Assembly: GCA_034927445.1 (NCBI GenBank)
Contig: JAYFPZ010000016.1
Span: 1-64,000, forward strand
Length of the DNA stretch: 64,000 bases
Origin: PHAA01 sp034927445
Lineage (GTDB): Bacteria; Bacillota; Syntrophomonadia; Syntrophomonadales; Syntrophomonadaceae
Direction: 5' to 3'
Both the position numbers and the translations under genes were made by a program. This document shows, one piece after another, positions 27,271 to 35,057 of this stretch. Under the pieces are notes generated by a model that worked only from the letters and a program-made list of their open reading frames with translations, was not told where the DNA came from and made no database searches. Numbering within the stretch: the stretch's first letter is position 1; every line of letters starts with the position of its first letter.

Positions 27271-27459
27271 CAATGAGCGCTTGTGCGAATTGCGCGCCAA
27301 AACTCGGGCGCTACAGTGCCTTCCTTTCGCATTGCGCCGCGGGCGTTTCTTATCAAACGCCTCCTCAGTCGGGGACCCTACCCACCACTGAGGAAAAATA
27401 GGTTTATCCCCCCATCTATAGAGGAGAAGGTCTTCCGAGGAGTTTGATAAAAAACTTTG
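27271..27459 (-). repeat. Intergenic repeat element, copy A
   Basis: About 190 bases that match, in reverse orientation, the element at 31105-31296 over nearly its whole length. Shared blocks are CAATGAGCGCTTG...GCGC at one edge, the GCGCTA(C/T)A(G/A)(T/C)GCC core, AGGCGTTTGATAA, CCTCAGTGG, and TTTTTTATCAAAC at the other edge. Internal self-complementarity is strong (TATCAAACGCCTC). It contains no open frame. It looks like a small non-autonomous or REP/MITE-like element. Confidence 0.75.
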
Positions 27460-27581
27460 AGAAATAATTAACAAAAAGGAGGAAAATAAGCAGTTATAGC
27501 GAATTGCATTTATTGAGGACTGTTGGTATCGAATAATCAGAGAACGGAATTTATTTAATTATTATGAGGAGGTTGTAAAGA

Positions 27582-28421
27582 ATGAAGATTATGGTACTTG
27601 GTGCAGGTACTATGGGCGCAGGCATCGTGCAAACCGCTGCACAGGCTGGTTTCGAAGTTATCGTTCGCGACATCAAGCAGGAATTTGTTGACAAAGGTAT
27701 TGCCAGCATTGACAAACTGTTGGGCAAAAACGTAGACAAAGGCAAAATGTCTGCAGAAGACAAAGCCGCTATTATGGGCCGTATTTCTGGTACGGTTGAC
27801 ATGGCTGCCGCAGCCGACTGTGATCTGGTTATTGAGGCTGCTCTGGAAGTTATGGACATCAAGAAGAGCATATTCAAAGAACTGGATTCCATTTGCAAAC
27901 CCAGTTGCATTCTTGCTTCCAATACTTCAGCTCTGAGCTTGACCGAAATCGCAGCTGCAACCGGTAGAGCCGACAAAGTTATCGGAATGCATTTCTTCAA
28001 TCCCGTACCGGCGATGAAATTGGTTGAAATCATTCGTGGGGCTGACACCAGCCAAGAAACCTATGATGCGATCAAAGAAATGTCCTTGAAGATGGGCAAA
28101 GCTCCGGTAGAAATCAACGAAGCCCCTGGCTTTGTTGTAAACCGCCTCTTGATTCCCATGCTGAACGAAGGTATGTACGCTTTAATGGAAGGCGTTGCCA
28201 ATGCCGCTGACATTGACACCTCCATGAAGTTTGGCGCAGGACATCCGATGGGCCCCTTGGCTCTGGCTGACATGATCGGCTTGGATATCTGCCTGGCTAT
28301 TATGAATACTCTGTACACAGAATTTGGCGATCCCAAATATCGTCCGTGTCCGTTACTGGCTAAAATGGTTCGTGCTGGTAAACTTGGCCGTAAGACTGGC
28401 GAAGGCTTCTTCAAATATTAA
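27582..28421 (+). CDS. hbd: 3-hydroxybutyryl-CoA dehydrogenase
   Basis: NAD(P)-dependent 3-hydroxyacyl-CoA dehydrogenase, 279 residues. Motifs: MVLGAGTMGAGIV, SNTSALSLTEIAA, GMHFFNPVPAMKLVE (catalytic His), GFVVNRLLIPMLNEG. It starts after GAGGAGGTTG. A close paralogue follows at 28624, with the same first residues and a conserved upstream block (GAGGACTGTTGGTAT at about 27518 and 28564). Each copy has its own leader and terminator, so they are separate transcription units. They are closer to each other than to the hbd at 11901. Confidence 0.93.
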   Translation: MKIMVLGAGTMGAGIVQTAAQAGFEVIVRDIKQEFVDKGIASIDKLLGKNVDKGKMSAEDKAAIMGRISGTVDMAAAADCDLVIEAALEVMDIKKSIFKELDSICKPSCILASNTSALSLTEIAAATGRADKVIGMHFFNPVPAMKLVEIIRGADTSQETYDAIKEMSLKMGKAPVEINEAPGFVVNRLLIPMLNEGMYALMEGVANAADIDTSMKFGAGHPMGPLALADMIGLDICLAIMNTLYTEFGDPKYRPCPLLAKMVRAGKLGRKTGEGFFKY

Positions 28422-28464
28422 AAACGTCTGAACTATAGTTCAAACCAATAACATATAGATTAAA

Positions 28465-28491
28465 GGCTCATCATTTGATGAGTCTTTTTTT
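28465..28491 (+). terminator. Terminator between the tandem hbd genes
   Basis: GGCTCATCA pairs with TGATGAGTC, followed by eight Ts. Confidence 0.9.
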
Positions 28492-28623
28492 GTTCTAAAT
28501 TAATAAAAATACCATAAATTATTTTTGGAGGAGGAATATTGAAAAAATCCTAGAAGTAGTAAAAGAGGACTGTTGGTATACAAACTATCAGAGAGAATTT
28601 ATTAAAAAAAGGAGGTTGTCAGG

Positions 28624-29463
28624 ATGAAGATTATGGTACTTGGTGCAGGTACTATGGGAGCGGGGATTGTACAGGTAGGCGCTCAGTCTGGTTTCGACGT
28701 GGTGGTTCGGGACATTAAACAGGAGTTTGTTGACAACGGAATTAAGGGCATTGACAAAAACCTATCCAAATTAGTGGAAAAAGGGAAAATGGAAGCTGCG
28801 GTTAAAGACGGAATAATGTCCAAAATATCAGGAAGTATTGATATAGCGGATGCCAAAGATTGTGATGTGGTAATCGAAGCTGCAGTTGAAATTATGGACA
28901 TTAAGAAGGCTATTTTCAAAGAGCTGGATGCGGTTTGTAAGCCCGAGTGCATTCTAGCCTCCAATACTTCGGCTCTTAGTATCACGGAAATAGCTGCCGC
29001 TTCGGGCAGAGCGGACCGGGTCATCGGTATGCATTTCTTTAACCCCGTACCTGCTATGAAGCTGGTTGAAATTATTCGGGGGGCATCCACCAGCCAGGCA
29101 ACTTACGATTTTATTAAAGATATAACCCTGCAAATGAGTAAGGCTCCGGTCGAAATCAATGAAGCTCCCGGTTTCGTAGTAAATCGTCTTTTGATTCCCA
29201 TGCTGAATGAAGGCATGTATGCCCTTATGGAAGGTGTCGCCAATGCCGCTGATATTGATACTTCCATGAAATTTGGCGCCGGCCATCCCATGGGTCCCCT
29301 GGCGTTGGCGGACATGATTGGCTTGGATATTGTGCTGGCGGTTATGCAGACTCTGTACAGAGAATTCGGTGATCCCAAGTATCGTCCCTGCCCTCTGCTG
29401 GCTAAGATGGTGCGCGCCAACAAGCTGGGCCGTAAAACCGGTGAAGGCTTCTTTAAATATTAG
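28624..29463 (+). CDS. hbd: 3-hydroxybutyryl-CoA dehydrogenase (tandem paralogue)
   Basis: Second tandem copy, 279 residues, with the same motifs as its neighbour: MVLGAGTMGAGIV, SNTSALSITEIAA, GMHFFNPVPAMKLVE, GFVVNRLLIPMLNEG. The proteins differ mainly at residues 20-90 (for example GIDKNLSKLVEKGKM against SIDKLLGKNVDKGKM), while the second half is almost identical. DNA differs at many third positions, so this is an old duplication and not an assembly artefact. AAAAGGAGGTTG is the ribosome site. Confidence 0.93.
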   Translation: MKIMVLGAGTMGAGIVQVGAQSGFDVVVRDIKQEFVDNGIKGIDKNLSKLVEKGKMEAAVKDGIMSKISGSIDIADAKDCDVVIEAAVEIMDIKKAIFKELDAVCKPECILASNTSALSITEIAAASGRADRVIGMHFFNPVPAMKLVEIIRGASTSQATYDFIKDITLQMSKAPVEINEAPGFVVNRLLIPMLNEGMYALMEGVANAADIDTSMKFGAGHPMGPLALADMIGLDIVLAVMQTLYREFGDPKYRPCPLLAKMVRANKLGRKTGEGFFKY

Positions 29464-29500
29464 GGCTTCATAACAACAATATAATATGAAAGACTAAAAA

Positions 29501-29530
29501 GGCCGTGACGAAACCAATTTCGTCACGGCC
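29501..29530. terminator. Bidirectional terminator
   Basis: GGCCGTGACGAAA-CCAA-TTTCGTCACGGCC, a perfect 13-bp stem between convergent genes. On the minus strand it is followed by TTTTTAG, so it best serves the mop-like gene. Confidence 0.9.
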
Positions 29531-29543
29531 TCGCTTATGCAGG

Positions 29544-29780
29544 CTAAAATTTATAGTCTCTTCTTGGTTCCTTGGTGTCTTTTATCAAAGTAACCGAGGT
29601 GGAATTGAACATGGCAAAAACCTCATCACCTTCGTGCAGGTTCATATCCCCGGCTGCACCGGAGGTAATTGTGGCTGTTACCGGCTGGTCGCCTATATCT
29701 ATAATGACCTCGGTCATATCATGCCCATTTTTAATTCTCATGACCTTGCCCACCAGTTTATTGGGGTCGCTAATCCGCAT
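29544..29780 (-). CDS. TOBE-domain molybdopterin-binding (Mop-like) protein
   Basis: Single TOBE domain of 78 residues. The pattern N-K-L-x-G-x-V (NKLVGKVMRIKNGHDMTEV), the central VTATITSGAAGDMNLHEGDEVFAMF and the final TSVTLIK are those of molybdate/tungstate-binding Mop proteins. It probably buffers molybdate or tungstate in the cytoplasm, which would fit an anaerobe with formate dehydrogenases. It is monocistronic, with GGGAGG upstream. Confidence 0.85.
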   Translation of the reverse strand: MRISDPNKLVGKVMRIKNGHDMTEVIIDIGDQPVTATITSGAAGDMNLHEGDEVFAMFNSTSVTLIKDTKEPRRDYKF

Positions 29781-30092
29781 TGCTATCCCTCCCTTTTTTC
29801 ATAGCATATACGGAAAGCTGAGATTTTAAACAGAATACTATTATTCTGTTATTTTAAAAGTTTATAACGCCCTGAATCGCGTAACTGCTGCCCCAGCTAA
29901 AACCGGCCGGGTTAAAGGCTTTTCCCCAGATTAGAATCGTTGCGTTCTGAGGCAGGGTCATATTTCATCATAAATTTTCAAAAAAATACATAAAGTACTT
30001 GTCTAAACTATACCCAAGGAGTATACTTTAGACATGGGATGATAGATTTAGTTAAAAACACAAATACTAAATTGCAAAAGGAGGGTTTAGCA
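29781..30092. other. Divergent promoter region of mop-like and DoxX genes
   Basis: No gene is seen in these 312 bases. Besides the inverted repeat at 30000-30034, it holds a hairpin AACAGAATA-CTATTAT-TATTCTGTT-like sequence near 29830-29850. Confidence 0.5.
30000..30034 (+). promoter_or_regulatory. Operator-like inverted repeat over the doxX promoter
   Basis: TGTCTAAACTATAC-CCAAGGA-GTATACTTTAGACA has arms matching at 13 of 14 positions. It overlaps a possible promoter, TTGTCT (29999-30004) and TATACT (30022-30027) with 17-bp spacing. The centre resembles the dyads bound by MerR-family activators. No such regulator is adjacent. Confidence 0.55.
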
Positions 30093-30608
30093 ATGTTTAA
30101 ATGGAAATATTCTAATTGGGCTAGAATATTATGGACAATTTTGCGGGTTTACCTGGGCTATAATTGGTTAACCTCAGGATTTGGTAAAGTATTTGGTGCG
30201 AACGCGGAAGTATGGGTTGGCTCCCAAGCCGGAGTTGCAGTTACAGGTTTTCTCAAAGGAGCACTAGCAAAAACCGGGGGAGCACATCCCGATGTGCAGC
30301 CTTGGTATGCATGGTTTATTAACCATATTGCATTGCCTAATGCCAAGATATTCGGTTATATGGTAGCATGGGGAGAGTTTTTGGTAGGAATTGCCTTGAT
30401 ACTGGGAATGTTTACTACTCTAGCTTTATTAGCCAGTTTACTGATGAATTTCAACTACATGTTTGCAGGTTCGGTAAGTGTAAATCCTATATTTATAATA
30501 GAGGCGCTAATACTGTTATGGGCAGGCTGGGCCGCTTATTATTGGAGTCTTGACCGGCTGCTATGGAATAGGTGGCACCAAAAACCATTTCCTGAAGAAC
30601 CAAGGTGA
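30093..30608 (+). CDS. DoxX-family membrane protein
   Basis: Membrane protein of 171 residues with four helices at about residues 8-28, 84-104, 108-130 and 132-152. The LRVYLGYNWLTSGFGKVFG segment at residues 18-36 and the AWGEFLVGIALILG motif near 90 are typical of DoxX/DoxD proteins. Function is uncertain; relatives are linked to quinone or sulfur oxidoreductases and to thiol stress. ATG 30093 follows AAAAGGAGGG; an in-frame start at 30039 lies in the operator-like region. It may be co-regulated with the next two redox genes, but each has its own leader. Confidence 0.8.
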   Translation: MFKWKYSNWARILWTILRVYLGYNWLTSGFGKVFGANAEVWVGSQAGVAVTGFLKGALAKTGGAHPDVQPWYAWFINHIALPNAKIFGYMVAWGEFLVGIALILGMFTTLALLASLLMNFNYMFAGSVSVNPIFIIEALILLWAGWAAYYWSLDRLLWNRWHQKPFPEEPR

Positions 30609-30739
30609 TATAAGGCTGTAATTAGGCCTGCATGACCAATAGTAGTTTATTGATATAACTATGGAAGGTAATACAGAACTCTCGCTTTTTTAGAAATTGG
30701 GCTGGAAAGGCCAGCCATGTATGAATAGGAGGAATTGGC

Positions 30740-31069
30740 ATGACCCTTGTACAAATATCGGATGAGACCATCGGGGATATCAAAGCTGCCTTGCAGCAGC
30801 TTAAAGCCGAAAAGAATAGTGTGCGCATCAATGGGAGCATTGGTTGAGGCGGGATGTCTTATAATCTGGTTCTGGACGAACCAGTTAACAACGATCTGGT
30901 TGAAGAACAAAGCGGATTAAAGTTTATAGTCGACCAGGCTCTATATGACAGTTCCCAGGGATTTACCATAAGTTCGGTTAAACAGAACGGTTTAACCTAT
31001 TACCGGGTTCTGCCCCAAGTGGAAGTAACCCACGAAGGAGGGTGCTCAGCCTGTCCTAGCTGTGGATAA
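30740..31069 (+). CDS. HesB/IscA-like protein, probable selenoprotein (Sec at TGA 30845)
   Basis: A-type iron-sulfur carrier-like protein of 109 residues when TGA 30845-30847 is read as selenocysteine. The frame runs MTLVQISDETIGDIKAAL ... VRINGSIG-U-GGMSYNLVLDEP ... GGCSACPSCG. The TGA falls exactly where HesB/IscA proteins have their first conserved Cys (about residue 36 here). The C-terminal cysteines (102, 105, 108) replace the usual CxC. The frame is intact on both sides, with a good ribosome site (AGGAGG) before ATG 30740, and a SECIS-like stem-loop follows the TGA. A HesB-like selenoprotein family is known from other anaerobes. The alternative, a nonsense mutation, is less likely because the rest is undamaged. 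Confidence 0.85.
30845..30884 (+). promoter_or_regulatory. UGA codon with candidate bacterial SECIS hairpin
   Basis: TGA 30845 is followed after 18 bases by CTGGTTC-TGGAC-GAACCAG, a perfect 7-bp stem with a 5-base loop having G at its second position. The loop begins 26 bases after the TGA. Bacterial SECIS elements are stem-loops of this size, with a G in the first two loop bases, at this distance. Confidence 0.7.
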
Positions 31070-31077
31070 TAGTTTAA

Positions 31078-31110
31078 AAATGCTTCAGGTTTGGACTTGG
31101 AGCATTTTTT
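31078..31110 (+). terminator. Terminator of the HesB-like gene
   Basis: AAATGCTTC pairs with GGAGCATTT (one wobble), followed by a T run that merges with the edge of the repeat element at 31105. Confidence 0.75.
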
Positions 31111-31296
31111 ATCAAACACCACTTAAGACCATCTCTATGGGCGGAGATCAATCGGTTTTTTACCTCAGTGGCAGGTAAAATCTCCGATTGAAGAGGCGTT
31201 TGATAAAAAAACTCGCGGTGCGATGCACACAAAACGCGAAGGGAAGGCGCTATAGCGCCCGCGTTTGGGCGCACAATTCACGCAAGCGCTCATTGA
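31105..31296 (+). repeat. Intergenic repeat element, copy B
   Basis: Full-length partner of the element at 27271-27459, in the opposite orientation. It runs from TTTTTTATCAAAC to CGCAAGCGCTCATTG. The internal ATCAAAC...GTTTGAT blocks can form a long hairpin. The last 60 bases (GGAAGGCGCTATAGCGCC onward) recur at 34088. Confidence 0.75.
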
Positions 31297-31355
31297 ATCA
31301 GATTAAACAGCCAGGCAGGTTATTATTAAAATTATGAAATGAGAGGAGAGAAATT

Positions 31356-33992
31356 ATGACTGCAATATTGATAAAAGATGATGTTTATTGGGTGGGAGTA
31401 CGTGATCCCGAACTCAGGATTTTTGATATGGTTATGACCACCGACATTGGTACCAGCTACAATTCCTATCTAATTAAGGGTACTGAGAAAACAGCTCTAA
31501 TCGAGGTTTGCGAGGACAAATTTTTCGATCAGTACCTGGACCATGTAAAGAGTATAACCGGACTAAATGAAATCGACTATTTGATTATGAATCATACCGA
31601 ACCTGATCATTCTGAAGCTGTAGCCCAATTAATCGAGTTGGTGCCTAATCTTACGATAGTGGGCAGCGCCACCGCCCTGTCCTTCCTGCGGGAGATTACC
31701 AACAAAAAGTTCCGAGCCCTGGAGGTCAATGAGGGCGACCGGCTGGAACTGGGGAACAAGACCCTGCGTTTCCTGAACGTACCCTTCCTGCACTGGCCGG
31801 ATACAATTTACACCTACTTGGAAGAGGATAAAATATTATTTTCATGCGATTCCTTCGGATCCCACTATCCCGATGAACGCCTGTTCAACGATCTTATGGA
31901 AAGCAATTTCCTGGATCCGTACAAGGAATACTTTGACGCCATAATCGGGCCTTTTAAGCCTTATGTGCTGGAAGCCCTGGATAAGATAAAAGATTTGCCT
32001 TTGGAAATAGTGGCACCAGGGCATGGGCCGGTACTGCGCCGGGATATCGACCGGTATATAGACTTGTACCGACAATGGTCAACCCGTCCCCCTATTCCCA
32101 AAAGCGACAAGCCTAAGATCGTACTCGCCTATCTTAGCATCTACGGTTTTACTAAAATGCTGGCGGACAGCATCGTCGAAGGTATAAACAGCATGGGCGA
32201 TTTTGAAATCAAGACCTATAAATTGATTGAGGACAAACTGGATGATCCGGAGCTCCTTAAACAAGTGGCGGATGACCTGCTGGATGCAAGCGGATTTCTG
32301 GTCGGTTCCAATACCGTTAATGGAGATGCGTTGCCGCCGATTTGGAAGCTGTTAAGCCTGCTTTCTCCCATCACTCACGGGGATAAATTAGCCATGGCTT
32401 TTGGGGCTTATGGCTGGAGCGGGGAGGCGGTGCCCAGCATCGAAACCCGCTTACAGGCATTGCGCATGCAGGTCCTGCCGGGAATGCGGGTTAATTTTAA
32501 ACCGGGCGAAGGTCAATTGGAAGATGCCTTTAAAATGGGCATGGATTTTGCCCGGGCCATTCAGGCCAAGAAGCAGGATAAATCCATGACCCGCTGGCGC
32601 TGCCTGGTCTGCGGCCATATTCACGTAGGGGCGCAGCCTCCGGATATCTGCCCGGCCTGCGGAGTAGGCGGAGAAAACTTCGTGCGGGTAGCGGTGGAAG
32701 ATGAATATAGCAACGATACCCAGGAAAAATTCGTGATCGTCGGCGGGGGAATTGCCGCTCTGGCCGCCGCCCAATCCATACGTAAACGCAATCGCAGTGC
32801 TGAAGTGGTCATCCTGACCGAAGAAGACTACATGCCTTATTACCGACCGGCCCTATCTGATTTGCTCAGCGAGGATCTGGCCGATAAACGTTTGTATGTA
32901 TTCGACAAGTCATGGTATGCCGATAACAATATCGAGGTAAGGACCGGAACCAGAGTGGCGCGCATAGATCCCGGGAATCATTCGGCAGTTACTGAACAGG
33001 GCAATGTGATCCCCTACAACAAGTTGATAATTGCTACCGGTGCCCGCAGCAACATACCTCCCTTCAAAGGGGTTGAAAAGCAGGGGGTTTTTGCCCTGCG
33101 TAGCTTAAAGGATGCGTTGATTTTAAAAGCTGCCATTAAACAAGCCCAAAGGGCCGTAGTTATCGGCGGAGGAGTGCTGGGTCTGGAAGCGGTATGGGAA
33201 ATGGTCGGCAGTGGCGTAAAAGTTTCAGTAGTGGAGCACAACCAGCGGATTATGCCCCGGCAATTGGATGAACCGGCTTCACTACGACTGCAGCAATTGA
33301 TGCAAGACCACGGCGTCCAGTTATATTTGGGGTTGGATACGGAGGAGATCATAGGTGATGATCAGGTTCAGGGAGTAAAACTTAGTAATGGACAGGTGCT
33401 GGAAGCCGATCTGGTCTTGCTGTCCACCGGCGTAAAACCCAATGTGGAATTGGCCCGTGAAGCGGGGCTGGAGGTAGCCCAGGGGGTAGTGGTAGATTCC
33501 AGCATGCGCACCAGCCGGGCGGATATATATGCTGCCGGTGATGTGGCCCAATATGGAGAAAGATTGGTAGGGCTCTGGCCGGTCTCCCTGGAAATGGGCA
33601 GAGTGGCAGGGGCTGCCGCTGCCGGTGATTGGATCGAATACAAGCCGCCGGTGCTGTCCACCATGCTGGTAGCTTTTGATATGGAAATATTCTCAATCGG
33701 TGAGGTTAACCTGCCCCCGGAACAATGCCGGGTGGTGGAAGTAAATGATCCGGTGGAGAAATATTATAAACGCAGCTACTTTAAGGACGGAGTCCTGGAG
33801 GGAGAAATCATTATCGCCCCCAAGGTAAACACCAGCCAGTCTATGGAGAATCTGGGGAGAGACAGCGGCGGCAAAAAACACTATAAACGCTGGAAATGCC
33901 GGATATGCGGTTATGTACACGAAGGCCCGGAGCCACCGGAGGAGTGCCCGGTCTGCGGAGCCTCCAAGGATATGTTTGATCCGATAGACTAG
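31356..33992 (+). CDS. Five-domain flavodiiron protein (NADH:O2/H2O2 reductase type)
   Basis: One polypeptide of 878 residues that should carry electrons from NAD(P)H to a diiron site reducing O2, H2O2 or NO. Domains in order: metallo-beta-lactamase-like diiron domain (1-250) with ligands H80, E82, D84, H85, H146, D165 and H223 all present; flavodoxin (about 253-395); rubredoxin (about 411-448, CLVCG and CPACG); NAD(P)H:rubredoxin oxidoreductase (about 455-780, VIVGGGIAALAAA, VVIGGGVLGLEA, YAAGDVAQ); and a second rubredoxin at the C terminus (CRICG and CPVCG). This matches the class of five-domain proteins described from Syntrophomonas wolfei. It is a cytoplasmic oxygen-defence enzyme needing no separate reductase. 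Confidence 0.95.
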   Translation: MTAILIKDDVYWVGVRDPELRIFDMVMTTDIGTSYNSYLIKGTEKTALIEVCEDKFFDQYLDHVKSITGLNEIDYLIMNHTEPDHSEAVAQLIELVPNLTIVGSATALSFLREITNKKFRALEVNEGDRLELGNKTLRFLNVPFLHWPDTIYTYLEEDKILFSCDSFGSHYPDERLFNDLMESNFLDPYKEYFDAIIGPFKPYVLEALDKIKDLPLEIVAPGHGPVLRRDIDRYIDLYRQWSTRPPIPKSDKPKIVLAYLSIYGFTKMLADSIVEGINSMGDFEIKTYKLIEDKLDDPELLKQVADDLLDASGFLVGSNTVNGDALPPIWKLLSLLSPITHGDKLAMAFGAYGWSGEAVPSIETRLQALRMQVLPGMRVNFKPGEGQLEDAFKMGMDFARAIQAKKQDKSMTRWRCLVCGHIHVGAQPPDICPACGVGGENFVRVAVEDEYSNDTQEKFVIVGGGIAALAAAQSIRKRNRSAEVVILTEEDYMPYYRPALSDLLSEDLADKRLYVFDKSWYADNNIEVRTGTRVARIDPGNHSAVTEQGNVIPYNKLIIATGARSNIPPFKGVEKQGVFALRSLKDALILKAAIKQAQRAVVIGGGVLGLEAVWEMVGSGVKVSVVEHNQRIMPRQLDEPASLRLQQLMQDHGVQLYLGLDTEEIIGDDQVQGVKLSNGQVLEADLVLLSTGVKPNVELAREAGLEVAQGVVVDSSMRTSRADIYAAGDVAQYGERLVGLWPVSLEMGRVAGAAAAGDWIEYKPPVLSTMLVAFDMEIFSIGEVNLPPEQCRVVEVNDPVEKYYKRSYFKDGVLEGEIIIAPKVNTSQSMENLGRDSGGKKHYKRWKCRICGYVHEGPEPPEECPVCGASKDMFDPID

Positions 33993-34012
33993 GAATAATA
34001 TAATAAAAGCCG

Positions 34013-34087
34013 TGAACAGGGGGACCGTACCTCGTTCACCCCCTTAATTAATTCTAGTGGGTGAACGAGGTACGGTCCCCCTGTTCA
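34013..34087. repeat. Perfect 29-bp inverted repeat
   Basis: The arms 34013-34041 and 34059-34087 are exact reverse complements, with a 17-base loop. The left arm begins TGAACAGGGGGACCGTACC and ends GTTCACCC. It lies between convergent genes, so it may terminate both. Related GAACAGGGGGA/ACCGTCC text occurs at 20752. Such sequences are typical of REP-like repeats in clostridial anaerobes. Confidence 0.85.
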
Positions 34088-34147
34088 TGCAAGGAAGGCA
34101 CTATAGCGCCTTCCTTTTGGCGCGCAATTAGCGCAAGCGCTAATTGA
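34088..34147 (+). repeat. Intergenic repeat element, partial copy C
   Basis: AAGGAAGGCACTATAGCGCC through GCGCAAGCGCTAATTGA matches the last 60 bases of copy B (31240-31296) and, inverted, the first 60 of copy A. It runs into the 3' end of the next minus-strand gene, supplying its last codons. Confidence 0.75.
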
Positions 34148-35057
34148 TTATACTGGATTGAATCGTTGGCTCCGTTGCTACCTCCAGATTTCCGGCTGAC
34201 AACTGTATGTCGCAGTCGATTTTATTGGCTGCTTCGCTATAGTTGGGAGACTGGTAACGGCTGCCGGTCTTGGCCCAGCCCAATTCATCAAGATTGTTGG
34301 TGTTCAAAGCCCCGCCCATCTTAATGCTTACTCCCGTATCGCCCGGAACCTCAAGTTTAATGTGGCTGGCCCCGGCCGTAACCCGGACCTGGCTGTTGGG
34401 ACCATTATTGTTCAGGATAAAATCCATGCTTCCGGCACCGAGATTGCAGTTCAGTTGTCTGAGCGGTACTCCGCTTAAATCGATTACGCCATCGATTGCT
34501 CCTGCATTAATATTCAGATTCCATAATAGTTCGGGAGAGATTTGCATTTTCCAGCGATTGGCGGTAGTTGGTCCGGCGGACCACGGTTTTCCGGTCGGGC
34601 TCAGGTCAATTTTTAAAAGCTGATCATTAGCCACGATATTCTGCTTGATTTCCCCCCGGGTAAACTCAGCTTGAAAAATATCGCTTTTTCCAGGAGCCAG
34701 ATGCAATTGGCCGCCTCCGTAATCAACGGTGAGGTTGGCCTGTTTAACCAGGGGATATTCCTCCCGGCTGACAACCAGGGTGGAAGCTGTGGGTTGCCCA
34801 GTATAATTGCGGGCAGGAGCAGCCAGTACCAAATAGGCGCCCACCGCCAAAACGGACAGCAGGAGTAATACAAAAGCCATCCCGCGTGGTATTTTGCCGG
34901 AATTGAACAGACTCAAACCCAGGAAAATCAATAGAACCGGCCACCATTGGCCGATTTGCAGTATAATGTTCCAGGAACCATAGCCGAAATTGATCAGCAA
35001 AAGTACAATGCCGATCAGAACCAAAAATAATCCGCTGATGAATGTACCGATTCTCAT
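34140..35057 (-). CDS. Membrane protein with toastrack-type (LiaF/DUF4097-like) domain
   Basis: The product (305 residues) has four short hydrophobic helices in residues 5-80 (GLFLVLIGIVLLLINFGYG, WWPVLLIFLGLSLF, FVLLLLSVLAVGAYLVLA) and then a beta-rich extracytoplasmic-like domain with repeated GAGSMDF / GASHIKL / GNLEV motifs, as in LiaF and DUF4097 proteins. With the PspC protein directly upstream (four-base overlap) it resembles envelope-stress sensing modules. The last two codons lie in repeat copy C. The function is inferred only from architecture. Confidence 0.75.
   Translation of the reverse strand: MRIGTFISGLFLVLIGIVLLLINFGYGSWNIILQIGQWWPVLLIFLGLSLFNSGKIPRGMAFVLLLLSVLAVGAYLVLAAPARNYTGQPTASTLVVSREEYPLVKQANLTVDYGGGQLHLAPGKSDIFQAEFTRGEIKQNIVANDQLLKIDLSPTGKPWSAGPTTANRWKMQISPELLWNLNINAGAIDGVIDLSGVPLRQLNCNLGAGSMDFILNNNGPNSQVRVTAGASHIKLEVPGDTGVSIKMGGALNTNNLDELGWAKTGSRYQSPNYSEAANKIDCDIQLSAGNLEVATEPTIQSSIIN

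Noticed and set aside
27582..29463. Tandem hbd genes as an assembly duplication
   Set aside because: The copies differ at many third positions and in residues 20-90, and have different flanking spacers and terminators.
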